NCBI RefSeq assembly: GCF_003289645.1
Contig: NZ_QLYX01000001.1
Coordinates: 620,001 to 684,000 of the forward strand
Length of the DNA: 64,000 nucleotides
Source: Actinomadura craniellae
GTDB lineage: Bacteria > Actinomycetota > Actinomycetes > Streptosporangiales > Streptosporangiaceae
Reading direction: 5' to 3'
Below, one piece after another: positions 56,869-64,000 of this stretch (the first letter of the stretch is position 1; every line of letters begins with the position of its first letter). The position numbers and the translations under genes are program-made. Under the pieces are notes generated by a model, which searched no databases, was not told the origin of the DNA, and saw only the letters and a program-made list of their open reading frames with translations.

Positions 56869-58208
56869 CGGGGACGCACGCCCGCCGGGACGCGGACATC
56901 GACCACTCCGGTGTGCCGGCGTCGCTGGCCGGCGCCGCGGTCGCACCCGGGGACGCCGGGTACGCGGCCGTCCGCTCCACCTACCTGCGCGGCGGGTCGC
57001 CGGGCCTGGTGCTGCGACCGCGCACGCCGGGCGAGGTCGCCGACGCCCTGGGCTTCGCCCGGGCGCAGCCCGTGCCGCTGTCCCTGCGCAGCGGCGGGCA
57101 CGGCGTCAGCGGCCGGTCGACCAACCACGGCGGCGTCGTCATCGACCTGTCCCGGCTCGACGCGATCGAGATCCTCGACGAGGAGAGCCGCCGGGTCCGT
57201 GTCGGCCCCGGCGCGCGCTGGGGCGATGTCGCCGCGGCGCTCGCCCCGCACGGCTGGGCGATCAGTTCCGGCGACTACGGCGGGGTGGGCGTCGGCGGGC
57301 TGGCGACCGCGGGCGGCATCGGCTGGCTGGTGCGCGAGCACGGCCTGACCATCGACCACCTCCGCGCGGTGGACATGCTGCTGGCCGACGGCTCCCCGGT
57401 GCGCGCGAGCGCGACCGAGAACCCGGACCTGTTCTGGGCCGTGCGCGGCGCCGGGGCGAACTTCGGCATCGTCACCTCGTTCGAGTTCGAGGCGCACGAG
57501 GTCGGCCAGGTGGGGTTCGCCCGGCTGGTGTTCGACGCGACCGACCTGCCCGGCTTCCTGCGGCGCTGGGGCGCCGCGATGGAGGCCGCGCCGCGGGACC
57601 TCACGTCCTTCCTCATCACGGGCGCGCCCCGGCCCGGACAGCCGCCCCTCGCCCAGGTCATGGCGGTGGTCGACGCCGCCGACGCCGAGACCGTCGTGGA
57701 CCGGCTGCAGCCCCTCGCCGCCACCGCGCCGCTGCTCGACCACGCGATCCAGATCCTCCCGTACCCGGCGATCATGCATACGCCGCCGGACGTCCACAAC
57801 GGCCACGGGGAGCCGGTGGCACGCTCCGCGTTCGCCGAACATCTCACCCCGGACCTCGCGTCCGCCGCGGCGTGCCTGGTCGCCGGCGGGGACGCCTACT
57901 TCTTCCAGATCCGCTCGGTCGGCGGGGCCGTGGCGGACGTCGCCCCCGACGCGACCGCCTACGCGCACCGCGCGGCGAACTTCCAGCTGACGGCCCTCGG
58001 GCCGAGCCGCAAGCGGCTGGACCACGGGTGGGACGGGATGCAGGACCAGTTCTCGGGCCTCTACCTCAGCTTCGAGACCGACCTGCGCCCCGAACGGCTG
58101 CACGACGCGTTCCCGCCCGCCACCCTGCGGCGGCTACGGGAACTGAAGCTCCGCCACGACCCCGACAACGTCTTCCGCGACAACTTCAACATCGCGCCCC
58201 CGGGCTGA
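56865..58208 (+). CDS. FAD-binding oxidoreductase of the BBE/VAO family
   Basis: A 447-residue flavoprotein oxidase. The PCMH FAD domain has LSLRSGGHGVSGRSTNHGGVVIDLS, where the His of SGGHG is the likely 8-alpha-N1-histidyl FAD anchor. The second covalent anchor of bicovalent members, Cys in a GxC motif, is absent: that loop reads GDYGGVGVGGLATAGG. The C-terminal BBE motif is intact (DPDNVFRDNFNIAPPG). It therefore looks monocovalent. These enzymes oxidise alcohols, sugars or alkaloids with oxygen or another acceptor. It is translationally coupled to the LLM oxidoreductase gene. Confidence 0.92.
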   Translation: MTGTHARRDADIDHSGVPASLAGAAVAPGDAGYAAVRSTYLRGGSPGLVLRPRTPGEVADALGFARAQPVPLSLRSGGHGVSGRSTNHGGVVIDLSRLDAIEILDEESRRVRVGPGARWGDVAAALAPHGWAISSGDYGGVGVGGLATAGGIGWLVREHGLTIDHLRAVDMLLADGSPVRASATENPDLFWAVRGAGANFGIVTSFEFEAHEVGQVGFARLVFDATDLPGFLRRWGAAMEAAPRDLTSFLITGAPRPGQPPLAQVMAVVDAADAETVVDRLQPLAATAPLLDHAIQILPYPAIMHTPPDVHNGHGEPVARSAFAEHLTPDLASAAACLVAGGDAYFFQIRSVGGAVADVAPDATAYAHRAANFQLTALGPSRKRLDHGWDGMQDQFSGLYLSFETDLRPERLHDAFPPATLRRLRELKLRHDPDNVFRDNFNIAPPG

Positions 58209-58274
58209 AAGCCGCTTTGTTGACCTTTTGCCGGGAAGCATCCTGCGCAAGGTAACAATAAGAAGTCAAACAAC

Positions 58275-58280
58275 TACGTT
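58275..58280 (+). promoter_or_regulatory. -10 element for leaderless small gene
   Basis: TACGTT is six bases before ATG 58287 and no ribosome site lies between, which suggests a leaderless transcript. Confidence 0.45.
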
Positions 58281-58286
58281 GAGTGC

Positions 58287-58709
58287 ATGACTAGTGATTT
58301 GATCGAAGACCGGACCTTTCCCGGCTCCGTCCTGGAGATCCAGAACATCGCCTTGACGCCCGCACAGCCCGAGCCCGGCAAGCAGGTGCGCCTGGACCTG
58401 GAGGGCGAGCTCAGCGAGCCGGTGGACCTCCGGGAGGTCACCACGGAGTTCACCGTCAAGCTGGGCATGGTCAAGCTGATGCACCGATCGTGCGAGCTGC
58501 CCGAACTGCTGGCGATGCTGGGCGGCGAGCTGTCGGGCGACGCGGAGGTGCCCGCCGGCCCCTTCGCGCGGAGCTGGACCCTCCGGGTCCCCAAGGACGC
58601 CCCGCGGGGCAGGCTCCAGATCACGCTCCGTGCGGAGACCTCCGCGGGAGAGGAGCTCGCCGACCTGAACTTCCGGCTCGACTTCCAGGGCTCCCGGGTG
58701 CCGAGCTGA
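58287..58709 (+). CDS. Small ML-like beta-sandwich protein
   Basis: A 140-residue protein without signal peptide or membrane helix. It reads as a single beta-sandwich: VLEIQNIALTPAQPEPGKQVRLDLEGELSEPV, a middle CELPELLAMLGG section, and APRGRLQITLRAETSAGEELADLNFRLDF at the end. The pattern resembles MD-2-related lipid-recognition (ML) domains, which bind lipids or sterols, but bacterial members are few and the match is by eye only. It lies alone, with its own leaderless promoter and a strong hairpin terminator after it. Confidence 0.7.
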   Translation: MTSDLIEDRTFPGSVLEIQNIALTPAQPEPGKQVRLDLEGELSEPVDLREVTTEFTVKLGMVKLMHRSCELPELLAMLGGELSGDAEVPAGPFARSWTLRVPKDAPRGRLQITLRAETSAGEELADLNFRLDFQGSRVPS

Positions 58710-58777
58710 CGATCCGTCGGTAAGGCGCCCCGGCGGGTGGCACCGGCACGCCTGGGCCACTGCTGGCCGCACCTCCG

Positions 58778-58812
58778 GCGGCCGGCCCGCCTTGCGCGGG
58801 CGGGCCGGCCGC
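58778..58812. terminator. Strong terminator hairpin between convergent genes
   Basis: A perfect 14-base stem: 58778-58791 (GCGGCCGGCCCGCC) and 58799-58812, with a seven-base loop. It lies between the ML-like gene (+) and the alpha/beta hydrolase gene (-), so it can end both. Confidence 0.85.
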
Positions 58813-58813
58813 T

Positions 58814-59533
58814 TCAGCTCGCCGCGATCTCCAGGAGGGCGTCGGCGACCGCGCGGGGCTCGGTGAGCATGAGGTCGTGTCCGGTGTCGATGTCCCACAG
58901 GCGGCCCGCCGCCCGCGCCTCGGCGATGAGGCGGGGATCCCGGGTGGTCAGGGTCGAGGTGCAGACGACGTGGTACTGCGGGATCGCCCACAGCGCGTCC
59001 TCGTTGCCGAGCTTCAGCGGCTGCTCGAAGCACTTCCAGGGGTGGGCGGTCAGCCGCTCGTCCATCCAGGCGACGACGTCGGGGTCGGTCACCCCGTAGA
59101 AGGCGCCCGCGCCCGGAGCGGGCAGCAGGACGAGTTCGACGCCGTCCACGACCTCGCCGAAGGGGCGTGCGGACTCGATGATCGGTCCGGCGATGTCACG
59201 CAGCGACTGGCCGTCGCGGGGCGTGGCCGCGTCCAGGTACACCAGCCGCCCCACGCGCTCGGCCATGCGGTCGGCGACACCGGTGACGACCATGCCGCCG
59301 TAGCTGTGCCCCACGAGGATCACCTCGCGCAGGTCCTCGTAGTGCAGCACCGCGCCGATGTCCTGGATATGCAGGTCCAGGTCGATGCGCGCGCCCATCA
59401 GATGGGACCGCTCGCCCAACCCGGTCATCGTGGGCGCGTGCACCTCGTGCCCGGCGGCCCGCAGGATCCGCGCGACCTGCCGGTAACACCACCCGCCGTG
59501 CCCTCCACCGTGAACCAGCACATACGTCGCCAT
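58814..59533 (-). CDS. Alpha/beta hydrolase
   Basis: A 239-residue hydrolase, AB_hydrolase_6-like. The oxyanion loop is LVHGGGHGGWCYRQV, the nucleophile elbow VILVGHSYGGMVV (Ser), and a C-terminal His lies in WDIDTGHDLMLTEP. It resembles salicylic-acid-binding esterase/hydroxynitrile-lyase-like proteins (MES family), which often cleave small esters. ATG 59533 has GGGAGG upstream. A CTCAC-AG-GTGAG inverted repeat at 59567-59578 upstream may be an operator. No metabolic neighbours identify its substrate. Confidence 0.9.
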   Translation of the reverse strand: MATYVLVHGGGHGGWCYRQVARILRAAGHEVHAPTMTGLGERSHLMGARIDLDLHIQDIGAVLHYEDLREVILVGHSYGGMVVTGVADRMAERVGRLVYLDAATPRDGQSLRDIAGPIIESARPFGEVVDGVELVLLPAPGAGAFYGVTDPDVVAWMDERLTAHPWKCFEQPLKLGNEDALWAIPQYHVVCTSTLTTRDPRLIAEARAAGRLWDIDTGHDLMLTEPRAVADALLEIAAS

Positions 59534-59566
59534 GGCGCCCTCCCTGCCCGAGGTGAGAGCGTCATA

Positions 59567-59578
59567 CTCACAGGTGAG
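59567..59578. promoter_or_regulatory. Short inverted repeat upstream of hydrolase
   Basis: CTCAC and GTGAG flank AG, 34 bases upstream of the hydrolase start. It could be an operator, but the arms are short. The 59534-59696 stretch holds no supported gene. Confidence 0.35.
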
Positions 59579-59696
59579 AATGCGAGATTCAACCTGGCCT
59601 GGCTCGCCGACGACTTCGACGACTACCTCAACGGCCTGCCCGGCTGGCGGGTCCTCCCTTGAGCCGGTGACGGCCGGTAGGAGCGGCTGCCCCGGC

Positions 59697-61265
59697 TCAG
59701 TGGGGCGGCACCCGGCCGGAGCGCCGCAGCACGCCGGTGACGTCCAGGCCGAGCCCGGCGGCCCAGTCGATGACGGCGGGCAGCGGCGTGGCCCCCTTGA
59801 CGCAGACCGCGGCGAGCGCCGGCGGGCGGGCGACGAACGCGGCCCACTGGTCCGGGCGCAGGGCCAGGTAGCGCAGTCCGGGCAGGTCGGCGAGCGTGTC
59901 GAGGTCGGCGACGTCCGCGCCCGACAGGTCCAGCCCGTGCAGCAGGGGAACCGTCCGCAGCGGGGAGATGCGGACGGGGCCGCCGGCGGTGGCCAACGAC
60001 AGGCTGCGCAGCGTGGGGTGGGAGTCCAGCGGAGCCAGGTCGCCGCCGCTCAGCGTCACGCGCAGGCGCTCCAGGGGCAGGCCGCGCAGGGGGGCGAGGT
60101 CCGCGGTGACGGGGCGGTTGAGGTGGAGCGCACGCAGTCCCGGCACCGCGGCGAGAGCGGAGAGATCGACCTCGCCCGCCTGGTTGACGTTGAGGTGCTG
60201 GAGCCCGGGTGATCCGGCGAGTTCCGCGCGGTCGAGCGGGCCCTCCTCGGGGCCGAGGATCCGGAACGCGACGGCGCGGGGCGGCCGGTCGTCCAGCAAC
60301 TCCAGATAGTCGGGCTCCGCGCTGTAGTCGCCCCGGTCGAGCATGTCGAGATAGTCGCCGAGGAGGGTCGTCACGGAGTCGGCGACGTGGCCGGGGCCGT
60401 CTCCGTAATCGCGGCCGATGCGGATGATCTGCCCGGGCCGGCCCGCCCGGGCGGGGGCCAGGTCCGCCGCCAGGTAGTTACCGCCGTGGTCGTGGGCGAA
60501 CGGGATCCAGGCCGGGTGCCCGGTGCACCGCCGGACCGTGTCCGGCGGGTCGGTGTCGCGGACCGTCTTGTCCCACCCCAGCTCCCAGCCGAACCAGTCG
60601 CGCTCCCGCGTCCGCTCGTGCACCCGCACCACCTCGTCCAGCGGCAGCCACGTGGAGCCGTCGAAGATCCCGGCGTCCCGGTCGCCGTCCGCGATCTCGT
60701 ACAGGGCGCGCAGGTCGGCCGGCAGCCGGGCGCCGAGGCGCTGCTCGGCCCGCTCGATCTCGGCGGGGGAGGCCGCCGGGGCGGGCTTCCGGCTCCGTTC
60801 CACCAGCCGGGAGAACCGCCGCAGGTACTCCCGGAGGCGGGCCGTCGCCGTCTCCGGGTCGCCCGCGGGGACGGCGTTCCCGGGCCCCTCCTGATCGAGG
60901 CCCGGCTCGGCCGGCAGGTACCCGGGGTCCAGGACCGCGACATGGCCCTCGCCGCCCACGAGCGGCTCGACCGCTCCGTGGAAGGCGGTCGCCTCGACCT
61001 CGCCGGACGGAGCGCACGCCACCTCGAAGTGCACCTGACGCCAGCCGTGCGCCGCCGCCACGGCGTCGGCGAGTTCGGCGAGGACGTCATAGTCCTTGGG
61101 GAACACCCGCGTGTTCGTGCCGTCGGGCAGGTCGTAGGTGACCCCGTAGCTGTAGCTCATGGCGGACGCGTTGCCGGAGAGCAGCCCGCGCGACCACTCG
61201 CCGGGCGCCTCGCGATGCACGCTGCGCGCCAGCTCGTCGAGCAGTTCCGCGATCCGCGCGTCCAT
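59697..61265 (-). CDS. SMI1/KNR4-family protein with leucine-rich-repeat-like C-terminus
   Basis: A 522-residue protein. The central SUKH/SMI1 domain runs from about residue 165 to 305: AEIERAEQRLGARLPADLRALYEIADGD, then PFAHDHGGNYLAADLAP. Residues 365-520 contain leucine-rich-repeat-like stretches such as LAGSPGLQHLNVNQAGEVDLSALAAVPGLRALHLN and LPLERLRVTLSGGDLAPL. The N-terminal 110 residues are a separate domain with YSYGVTYDLPDGT. SUKH proteins are immunity proteins against secreted toxins in many bacteria; no toxin gene is visible nearby, so the function here is open. Start ATG 61265 has GGAG four bases upstream; an earlier ATG at 61286 is possible. Confidence 0.85.
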   Translation of the reverse strand: MDARIAELLDELARSVHREAPGEWSRGLLSGNASAMSYSYGVTYDLPDGTNTRVFPKDYDVLAELADAVAAAHGWRQVHFEVACAPSGEVEATAFHGAVEPLVGGEGHVAVLDPGYLPAEPGLDQEGPGNAVPAGDPETATARLREYLRRFSRLVERSRKPAPAASPAEIERAEQRLGARLPADLRALYEIADGDRDAGIFDGSTWLPLDEVVRVHERTRERDWFGWELGWDKTVRDTDPPDTVRRCTGHPAWIPFAHDHGGNYLAADLAPARAGRPGQIIRIGRDYGDGPGHVADSVTTLLGDYLDMLDRGDYSAEPDYLELLDDRPPRAVAFRILGPEEGPLDRAELAGSPGLQHLNVNQAGEVDLSALAAVPGLRALHLNRPVTADLAPLRGLPLERLRVTLSGGDLAPLDSHPTLRSLSLATAGGPVRISPLRTVPLLHGLDLSGADVADLDTLADLPGLRYLALRPDQWAAFVARPPALAAVCVKGATPLPAVIDWAAGLGLDVTGVLRRSGRVPPH

Positions 61266-61445
61266 CGAACTCCGCCCTCCGGTCATGATCGGCTCCCGTG
61301 CCGCCGGCCAGGGTCCCACCACCGCCCGTCCGGTGGAGCCCGTTTCGAAGCACCCTGCCGGAACTTCTCGGAAAGCCCGTCCCCTGGCCGTCCCTCGGAC
61401 GGAGGGTTCGCCACCGGGCCGTTTGTCCGCGGCCGTTGCACGCCC

Positions 61446-61451
61446 TAGCGT
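61446..61451 (+). promoter_or_regulatory. -10 element for leaderless carboxylesterase gene
   Basis: TAGCGT is six bases before GTG 61458 with only a C-rich stretch between, so the mRNA is probably leaderless. Confidence 0.5.
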
Positions 61452-61457
61452 CCCCCT

Positions 61458-62849
61458 GTGACCGACGTGGTGGTGAAGATCTCGCAGGGCCTGCTCCGGG
61501 GACGGCAGGAGGGCGGAGCCGTCTCGTTCAAGGGGATCCCGTTCGCCGCGTCCCCGCAGGGGCCGCTGCGCTTCCGCGCCCCGGCCCCGCCGGCCGGCTG
61601 GGACGGGGTGCGCGACGCCGTGGCGTTCGGCCCGGCGCCGCCCCAACTTCCCCCGGCGCCGGGCGTCCCGCCCGTCTGGCGGCCCGGTGACGGCATGGAC
61701 TGCCTGACGCTGAACGTCTGGAGCCCGGACCCGGGCGCGACGGGGCTGCCGGTCATGGTGTGGATCCACGGCGGCATGTGGCGGCACGGCGCGGCGAGCA
61801 TGCCGCACTACGACGCGACCACGCTGGCGGGGGCGGGGGTCGTGGTGGTGACCGCCGGCTACCGGGTGGGGTTCGAGGGGTTCGGTCACCTGCCCGGCGC
61901 CCCGGACAACCGCGGCCTGCGCGACCAGATCGCGGCGCTGGAGTGGGTGCGCCGCGACATCGCGGCGTTCGGCGGAGACCCCGGTAACGTGACCGTCTTC
62001 GGCCAGTCCGCGGGGGCGGCCTCGGCCGTCCTGCTCATGGCGGCCCCGGACGCCGCGGGGCTGTTCCGGAGGGTGATCGCGCAGAGCGTCCCGGACGGCC
62101 TCCGCACCACCGCCGAGGCTGCGCGGGTCACCGGGGCGCTGGCCGCCGCGGCCGGGGTGCCCGCCACGCTCGAGGGCTTCGCCGCACTGCCGGCCGAGGC
62201 CGTCTTGGCTGTGCAGGACGCGGCCGGCCCCGGCGGGTTCGGGCCGGTCCTCGACGGCGACCTGGTCACCGGGCCGCTCGGGGCGGGCGTGGACCGGGAG
62301 GTGGACCTGGTCTGCGGGTTCACCCACGAGGAGTACCGGGGGATCGCCCCGGTTCCCGCGAACGCCGACCCGGCGGCCGTGGCGGCCTCGTTCGGGCTCG
62401 GCCCGGAGGAGGTGGCCGCCTACCGCGCCGCCCATCCCGGCGCCGACGACACCGGCCTGTTCGTCGTGATGCTGTCGGACGCGCTGGTCCGCATGCCCAC
62501 CGTCCGGGTGGCCGAGGCGCACGCCCGGGCGGGCGGGCGGACCTGGCTGTACGACTTCGCCTGGCGGGGAGCCGCGCTCGGCGCCGGCCACGGCGTCGAC
62601 GTGCCGTTCACTTTCGGCAACGGCGACGGCCGGTTCGCCGCCCGGCTGCTGGGCACCCCGCCGCCCGCCGACTTCGCCGCCCTGTCGGGCCGGATCCGCG
62701 CGTCCTGGACGGCCTTCGCCGCCACCGGCGCTCCGGGCTGGCCGCGCTACGACCTCGAACGCCGCCGCACCCGGATCTGGGACACCACGCCCACCGACGT
62801 GGACGACCCGCTGGCCGCCTCCCGCCGGATCTGGGCGCGGGCCGGGTAG
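61458..62849 (+). CDS. Type B carboxylesterase
   Basis: A 463-residue carboxylesterase/lipase family protein. The N-terminal motif is SFKGIPFAASPQGPLRFRAPAPP, then the oxyanion region VWIHGGMWRHG, the catalytic Ser in VTVFGQSAGAASAV and the His in GAGHGVDVPFTFGN. A Glu in CGFTHEEYRG completes the triad by family pattern. No signal peptide is present, so it is intracellular. It hydrolyses esters of unknown alcohol and acid; para-nitrobenzyl-esterase-like activity is common in the family. GTG 61458 is probably used on a leaderless mRNA. Confidence 0.92.
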   Translation: MTDVVVKISQGLLRGRQEGGAVSFKGIPFAASPQGPLRFRAPAPPAGWDGVRDAVAFGPAPPQLPPAPGVPPVWRPGDGMDCLTLNVWSPDPGATGLPVMVWIHGGMWRHGAASMPHYDATTLAGAGVVVVTAGYRVGFEGFGHLPGAPDNRGLRDQIAALEWVRRDIAAFGGDPGNVTVFGQSAGAASAVLLMAAPDAAGLFRRVIAQSVPDGLRTTAEAARVTGALAAAAGVPATLEGFAALPAEAVLAVQDAAGPGGFGPVLDGDLVTGPLGAGVDREVDLVCGFTHEEYRGIAPVPANADPAAVAASFGLGPEEVAAYRAAHPGADDTGLFVVMLSDALVRMPTVRVAEAHARAGGRTWLYDFAWRGAALGAGHGVDVPFTFGNGDGRFAARLLGTPPPADFAALSGRIRASWTAFAATGAPGWPRYDLERRRTRIWDTTPTDVDDPLAASRRIWARAG

Positions 62850-62935
62850 GGCGAAGGCGCGCCCTTCATCCAGAAATTTGGAAAACGTCATGGTTTGGTC
62901 CGCCCGCACGGTGACACCGACGATCGGAGGCCACC

Positions 62936-62965
62936 ATGCACATCGTTCCGCGACAGGTCCGATGA
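62936..62965 (+). other. Nine-codon upstream ORF with good ribosome site
   Basis: ATG 62936 opens MHIVPRQVR then TGA. GGAGG lies five bases before the ATG, better than many full-length genes here. It ends 66 bases before the gene at 63032. It could be a leader peptide that tunes expression of the downstream genes, or chance. Confidence 0.3.
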
Positions 62966-63031
62966 ACCACCCGAACCCGGCATGTGGTGGCAGGATGAAG
63001 ATCGCATAGGTCCGCGGGTGGCGAGGAGAGC

Positions 63032-63673
63032 ATGGACGACCGGGAGCTGAAGCTCAACTCGCTGTCGCGGTATTCCAAGGACTCGCCGCTGTTCATCCTG
63101 GAGGAGCACGGGCACTGCGAGGTGCCGGCCGGCTGCGGAGGGGTGGTGCTGCGCTGGCGGAACCCGCGGGCCGGGGTCCCCTTCACCATGTGGCTGCACA
63201 CCGCCGGCGACTGCGCCTTCCGGCTGGACGGGGCCGAACCGCCCTCGTCCCGGCCCGTGGTCTCCTACGGGGAGCACGTGCTGGCGTTCACGCTGTCCGG
63301 CGTCGACCCGGACTTCATGGTGCTGATGTTCGCCGGAGGGCACCGGCCAGAGGAGCGCCGCAACGTGCGCCGATCCCGTCCCGACCCGGTGGAGACGACG
63401 ATCGTCTCGGCGGCCGACGGAAGCTGGCGGTACTCGCTCGCCGAGCCCGCGGACGACACCTGGATGCACGCCGGGTTCGACGACTCCGGCTGGTCACCCA
63501 TGGTGCCGCAGGAGGAACGGCCGCCACCCGACGAGCAGGGCCGGGACCGCGACGCCTACCGGGTGGGGAGGCTGGCCGAGTTCGGCGCGGCAGGTCTGGG
63601 AGTGGCGGGGCGGGGCGAGCGGATCTGGGTCCGCAAGGCCTTCACGATCCCGGCGCCGGAAGAGGAGGCGTGA
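63032..63673 (+). CDS. Hypothetical protein with galactose-binding-like domain, coupled to radical SAM gene
   Basis: A 213-residue soluble protein of unknown function. The C-terminal half has the pattern SWRYSLAEPADDTWMHAGFDDSGWSPM... and RIWVRKAFTIP, which matches the W...fDDSgW...iW.rk.F.ip strands of galactose-binding-like (jelly-roll) domains. The N-terminal half (residues 18-100) also looks beta-rich, with VPAGCGGVVLRWRNPRAG. ATG 63032 has GAGGAG upstream. Its stop overlaps the next start by one base (TGATG), so it is made together with the putative radical SAM protein. It may present or bind the substrate of that enzyme; this is inference. Confidence 0.65.
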   Translation: MDDRELKLNSLSRYSKDSPLFILEEHGHCEVPAGCGGVVLRWRNPRAGVPFTMWLHTAGDCAFRLDGAEPPSSRPVVSYGEHVLAFTLSGVDPDFMVLMFAGGHRPEERRNVRRSRPDPVETTIVSAADGSWRYSLAEPADDTWMHAGFDDSGWSPMVPQEERPPPDEQGRDRDAYRVGRLAEFGAAGLGVAGRGERIWVRKAFTIPAPEEEA

Positions 63674-64000
63674 TGGTGGTGGACCGTGCCCCGCTGGTGC
63701 TCGTGCGGCAGTTCTTCGGTTGCCTGGTGTTCGACCGCCGGACCTCGCGTTACCTGCCGTTCGACGCCGATACCACCGCGCTGCTGGTCCGGCTGCGCGA
63801 CGTGCCGGTCGACGACGTTCTGGTCGAGACGGCCGACGCCGGGGAACGCGAGCGGATCCGGCGCTTCTTCGAGCACTTCCACGAGTTGGGCTTCTTCACC
63901 GTGGACGGGAGGTTCGCGGGCACGATCCTGTCGGGCGCGCACGTCCCGCCCGGCCACCTGACCGGGCCGCTGGCGGTGCACCTGGAGGTCGTGTCGGCCT
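63673..64000 (+). CDS. Putative radical SAM maturase, N-terminal fragment (runs off the window)
   Basis: The gene opens at ATG 63673, overlapping the preceding stop by one base, and remains open to the window end: 109 complete codons, no stop. The first 80 residues form a small PqqD/RRE-like recognition domain (LVRQFFGCLVFDRRTSRYLPFDADTTALLVRLRD). The last visible residues are GPLAVHLEVVSA, exactly the strand that precedes CNLxCxHC in radical SAM/SPASM peptide maturases. The Cys motif itself lies outside the window, so the enzyme call is a prediction from this alignment. If correct, this is the first maturase gene of a RiPP-like or redox-cofactor locus that continues to the right. Confidence 0.65.
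   Translation, partial: MVVDRAPLVLVRQFFGCLVFDRRTSRYLPFDADTTALLVRLRDVPVDDVLVETADAGERERIRRFFEHFHELGFFTVDGRFAGTILSGAHVPPGHLTGPLAVHLEVVSA

Noticed and set aside
59574-59662. Plus-strand peptide frame ending NLAWLADDFDDYLNGLPGWRVLP
   Set aside because: It has protein-like character and might be the end of a lost gene, but it has no start, no ribosome site and no family that I can name.
61266-62909. Long open frame continuing upstream of the SUKH-LRR gene on the minus strand
   Set aside because: It is antisense to the intact carboxylesterase gene, Gly/Arg-rich in composition, and a good ribosome site exists at the later start 61265.
62936-62965. RiPP precursor peptide
   Set aside because: Nine codons are too short for leader plus core and there is no conserved motif; kept only as a possible leader ORF.
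63032-63673. Glycoside hydrolase fragment
   Set aside because: Only the carbohydrate-binding-like strand pattern is present; no catalytic domain or catalytic motif exists in the 213 residues.

Overview
The window is 64 kb of very GC-rich DNA with the gene style of a filamentous or related actinomycete. GTG starts, stop/start overlaps of 1-8 bases and apparent leaderless promoters are frequent. Several families point to actinomycetes: an XRE-DUF5753 regulator with two DUF397 proteins and an ATP-binding partner (whiJ-like), a mycofactocin-type SDR, a mycothiol-enzyme-like anti-sigma factor, WYL and LAL regulators. A member of Streptosporangiales (Actinomadura/Nonomuraea-like) is my inference. 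No rRNA, tRNA or CRISPR array was seen.

Layout. 1-0.9 kb: start of a PepSY membrane protein and a small membrane protein, both leftward. 1.2-6.5 kb: oligopeptide/nickel-type ABC importer (binding protein, two permeases, fused double ATPase). 6.5-8.7 kb: acetoacetate-decarboxylase-like enzyme and a convergent MFS exporter, each with a clear palindromic operator. 8.9-18.3 kb: an unusual cluster with CDP-alcohol phosphatidyltransferase, MDR dehydrogenase, QueD-like protein, GT4 glycosyltransferase, methyltransferase, UPF0104 flippase-like protein, creatininase-family hydrolase, a variant GTP cyclohydrolase II, IMPase-like phosphatase and a membrane sulfatase/phosphoglycerol-transferase-like protein. 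I read it as a GTP-derived pathway that passes through the formylated pyrimidine FAPy and ends in an exported, possibly lipid-linked, product. This is the best candidate for an undescribed system.

18.3-29.5 kb: CsoR-type operators before a His-rich secreted protein; GH3 beta-glucosidase; a CMD/ALDH/mycofactocin-SDR operon; an XRE regulator with three small genes; a NarL-type two-component system. 29.5-44 kb: a tandem repeat, MMPL exporter, VOC/WYL divergent pair, SUKH-like protein, GlpF-like channel, the whiJ-like locus, an oxidoreductase-methyltransferase fusion, an integrase relic, an ECF sigma/anti-sigma pair, a secreted triple-repeat protein and a methyltransferase relic. 43.9-55.2 kb: LAL regulator, FAD monooxygenase, P450 with a fused ferredoxin/ferredoxin reductase, then sulfotransferase, SDR, DUF1214 protein and SnoaL-like protein. 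The last two, and the 6.5 kb decarboxylase, lie behind boxes matching the KstR (steroid catabolism) consensus TnnAACnnGTTnnA. 55.3-64 kb: MarR regulator, F420/FMN LLM oxidoreductase and FAD oxidase, small ML-like protein, alpha/beta hydrolase, SUKH-LRR protein, carboxylesterase, and at the right edge a beta-sandwich-like protein coupled to the N-terminus of what appears to be a radical SAM maturase.

The genes therefore form one peptide importer, one probable nucleotide-derived biosynthetic cluster, several lipid/steroid/terpenoid oxidation operons, and scattered regulators with visible operator palindromes. Functions are family-level assignments; no search could be run.
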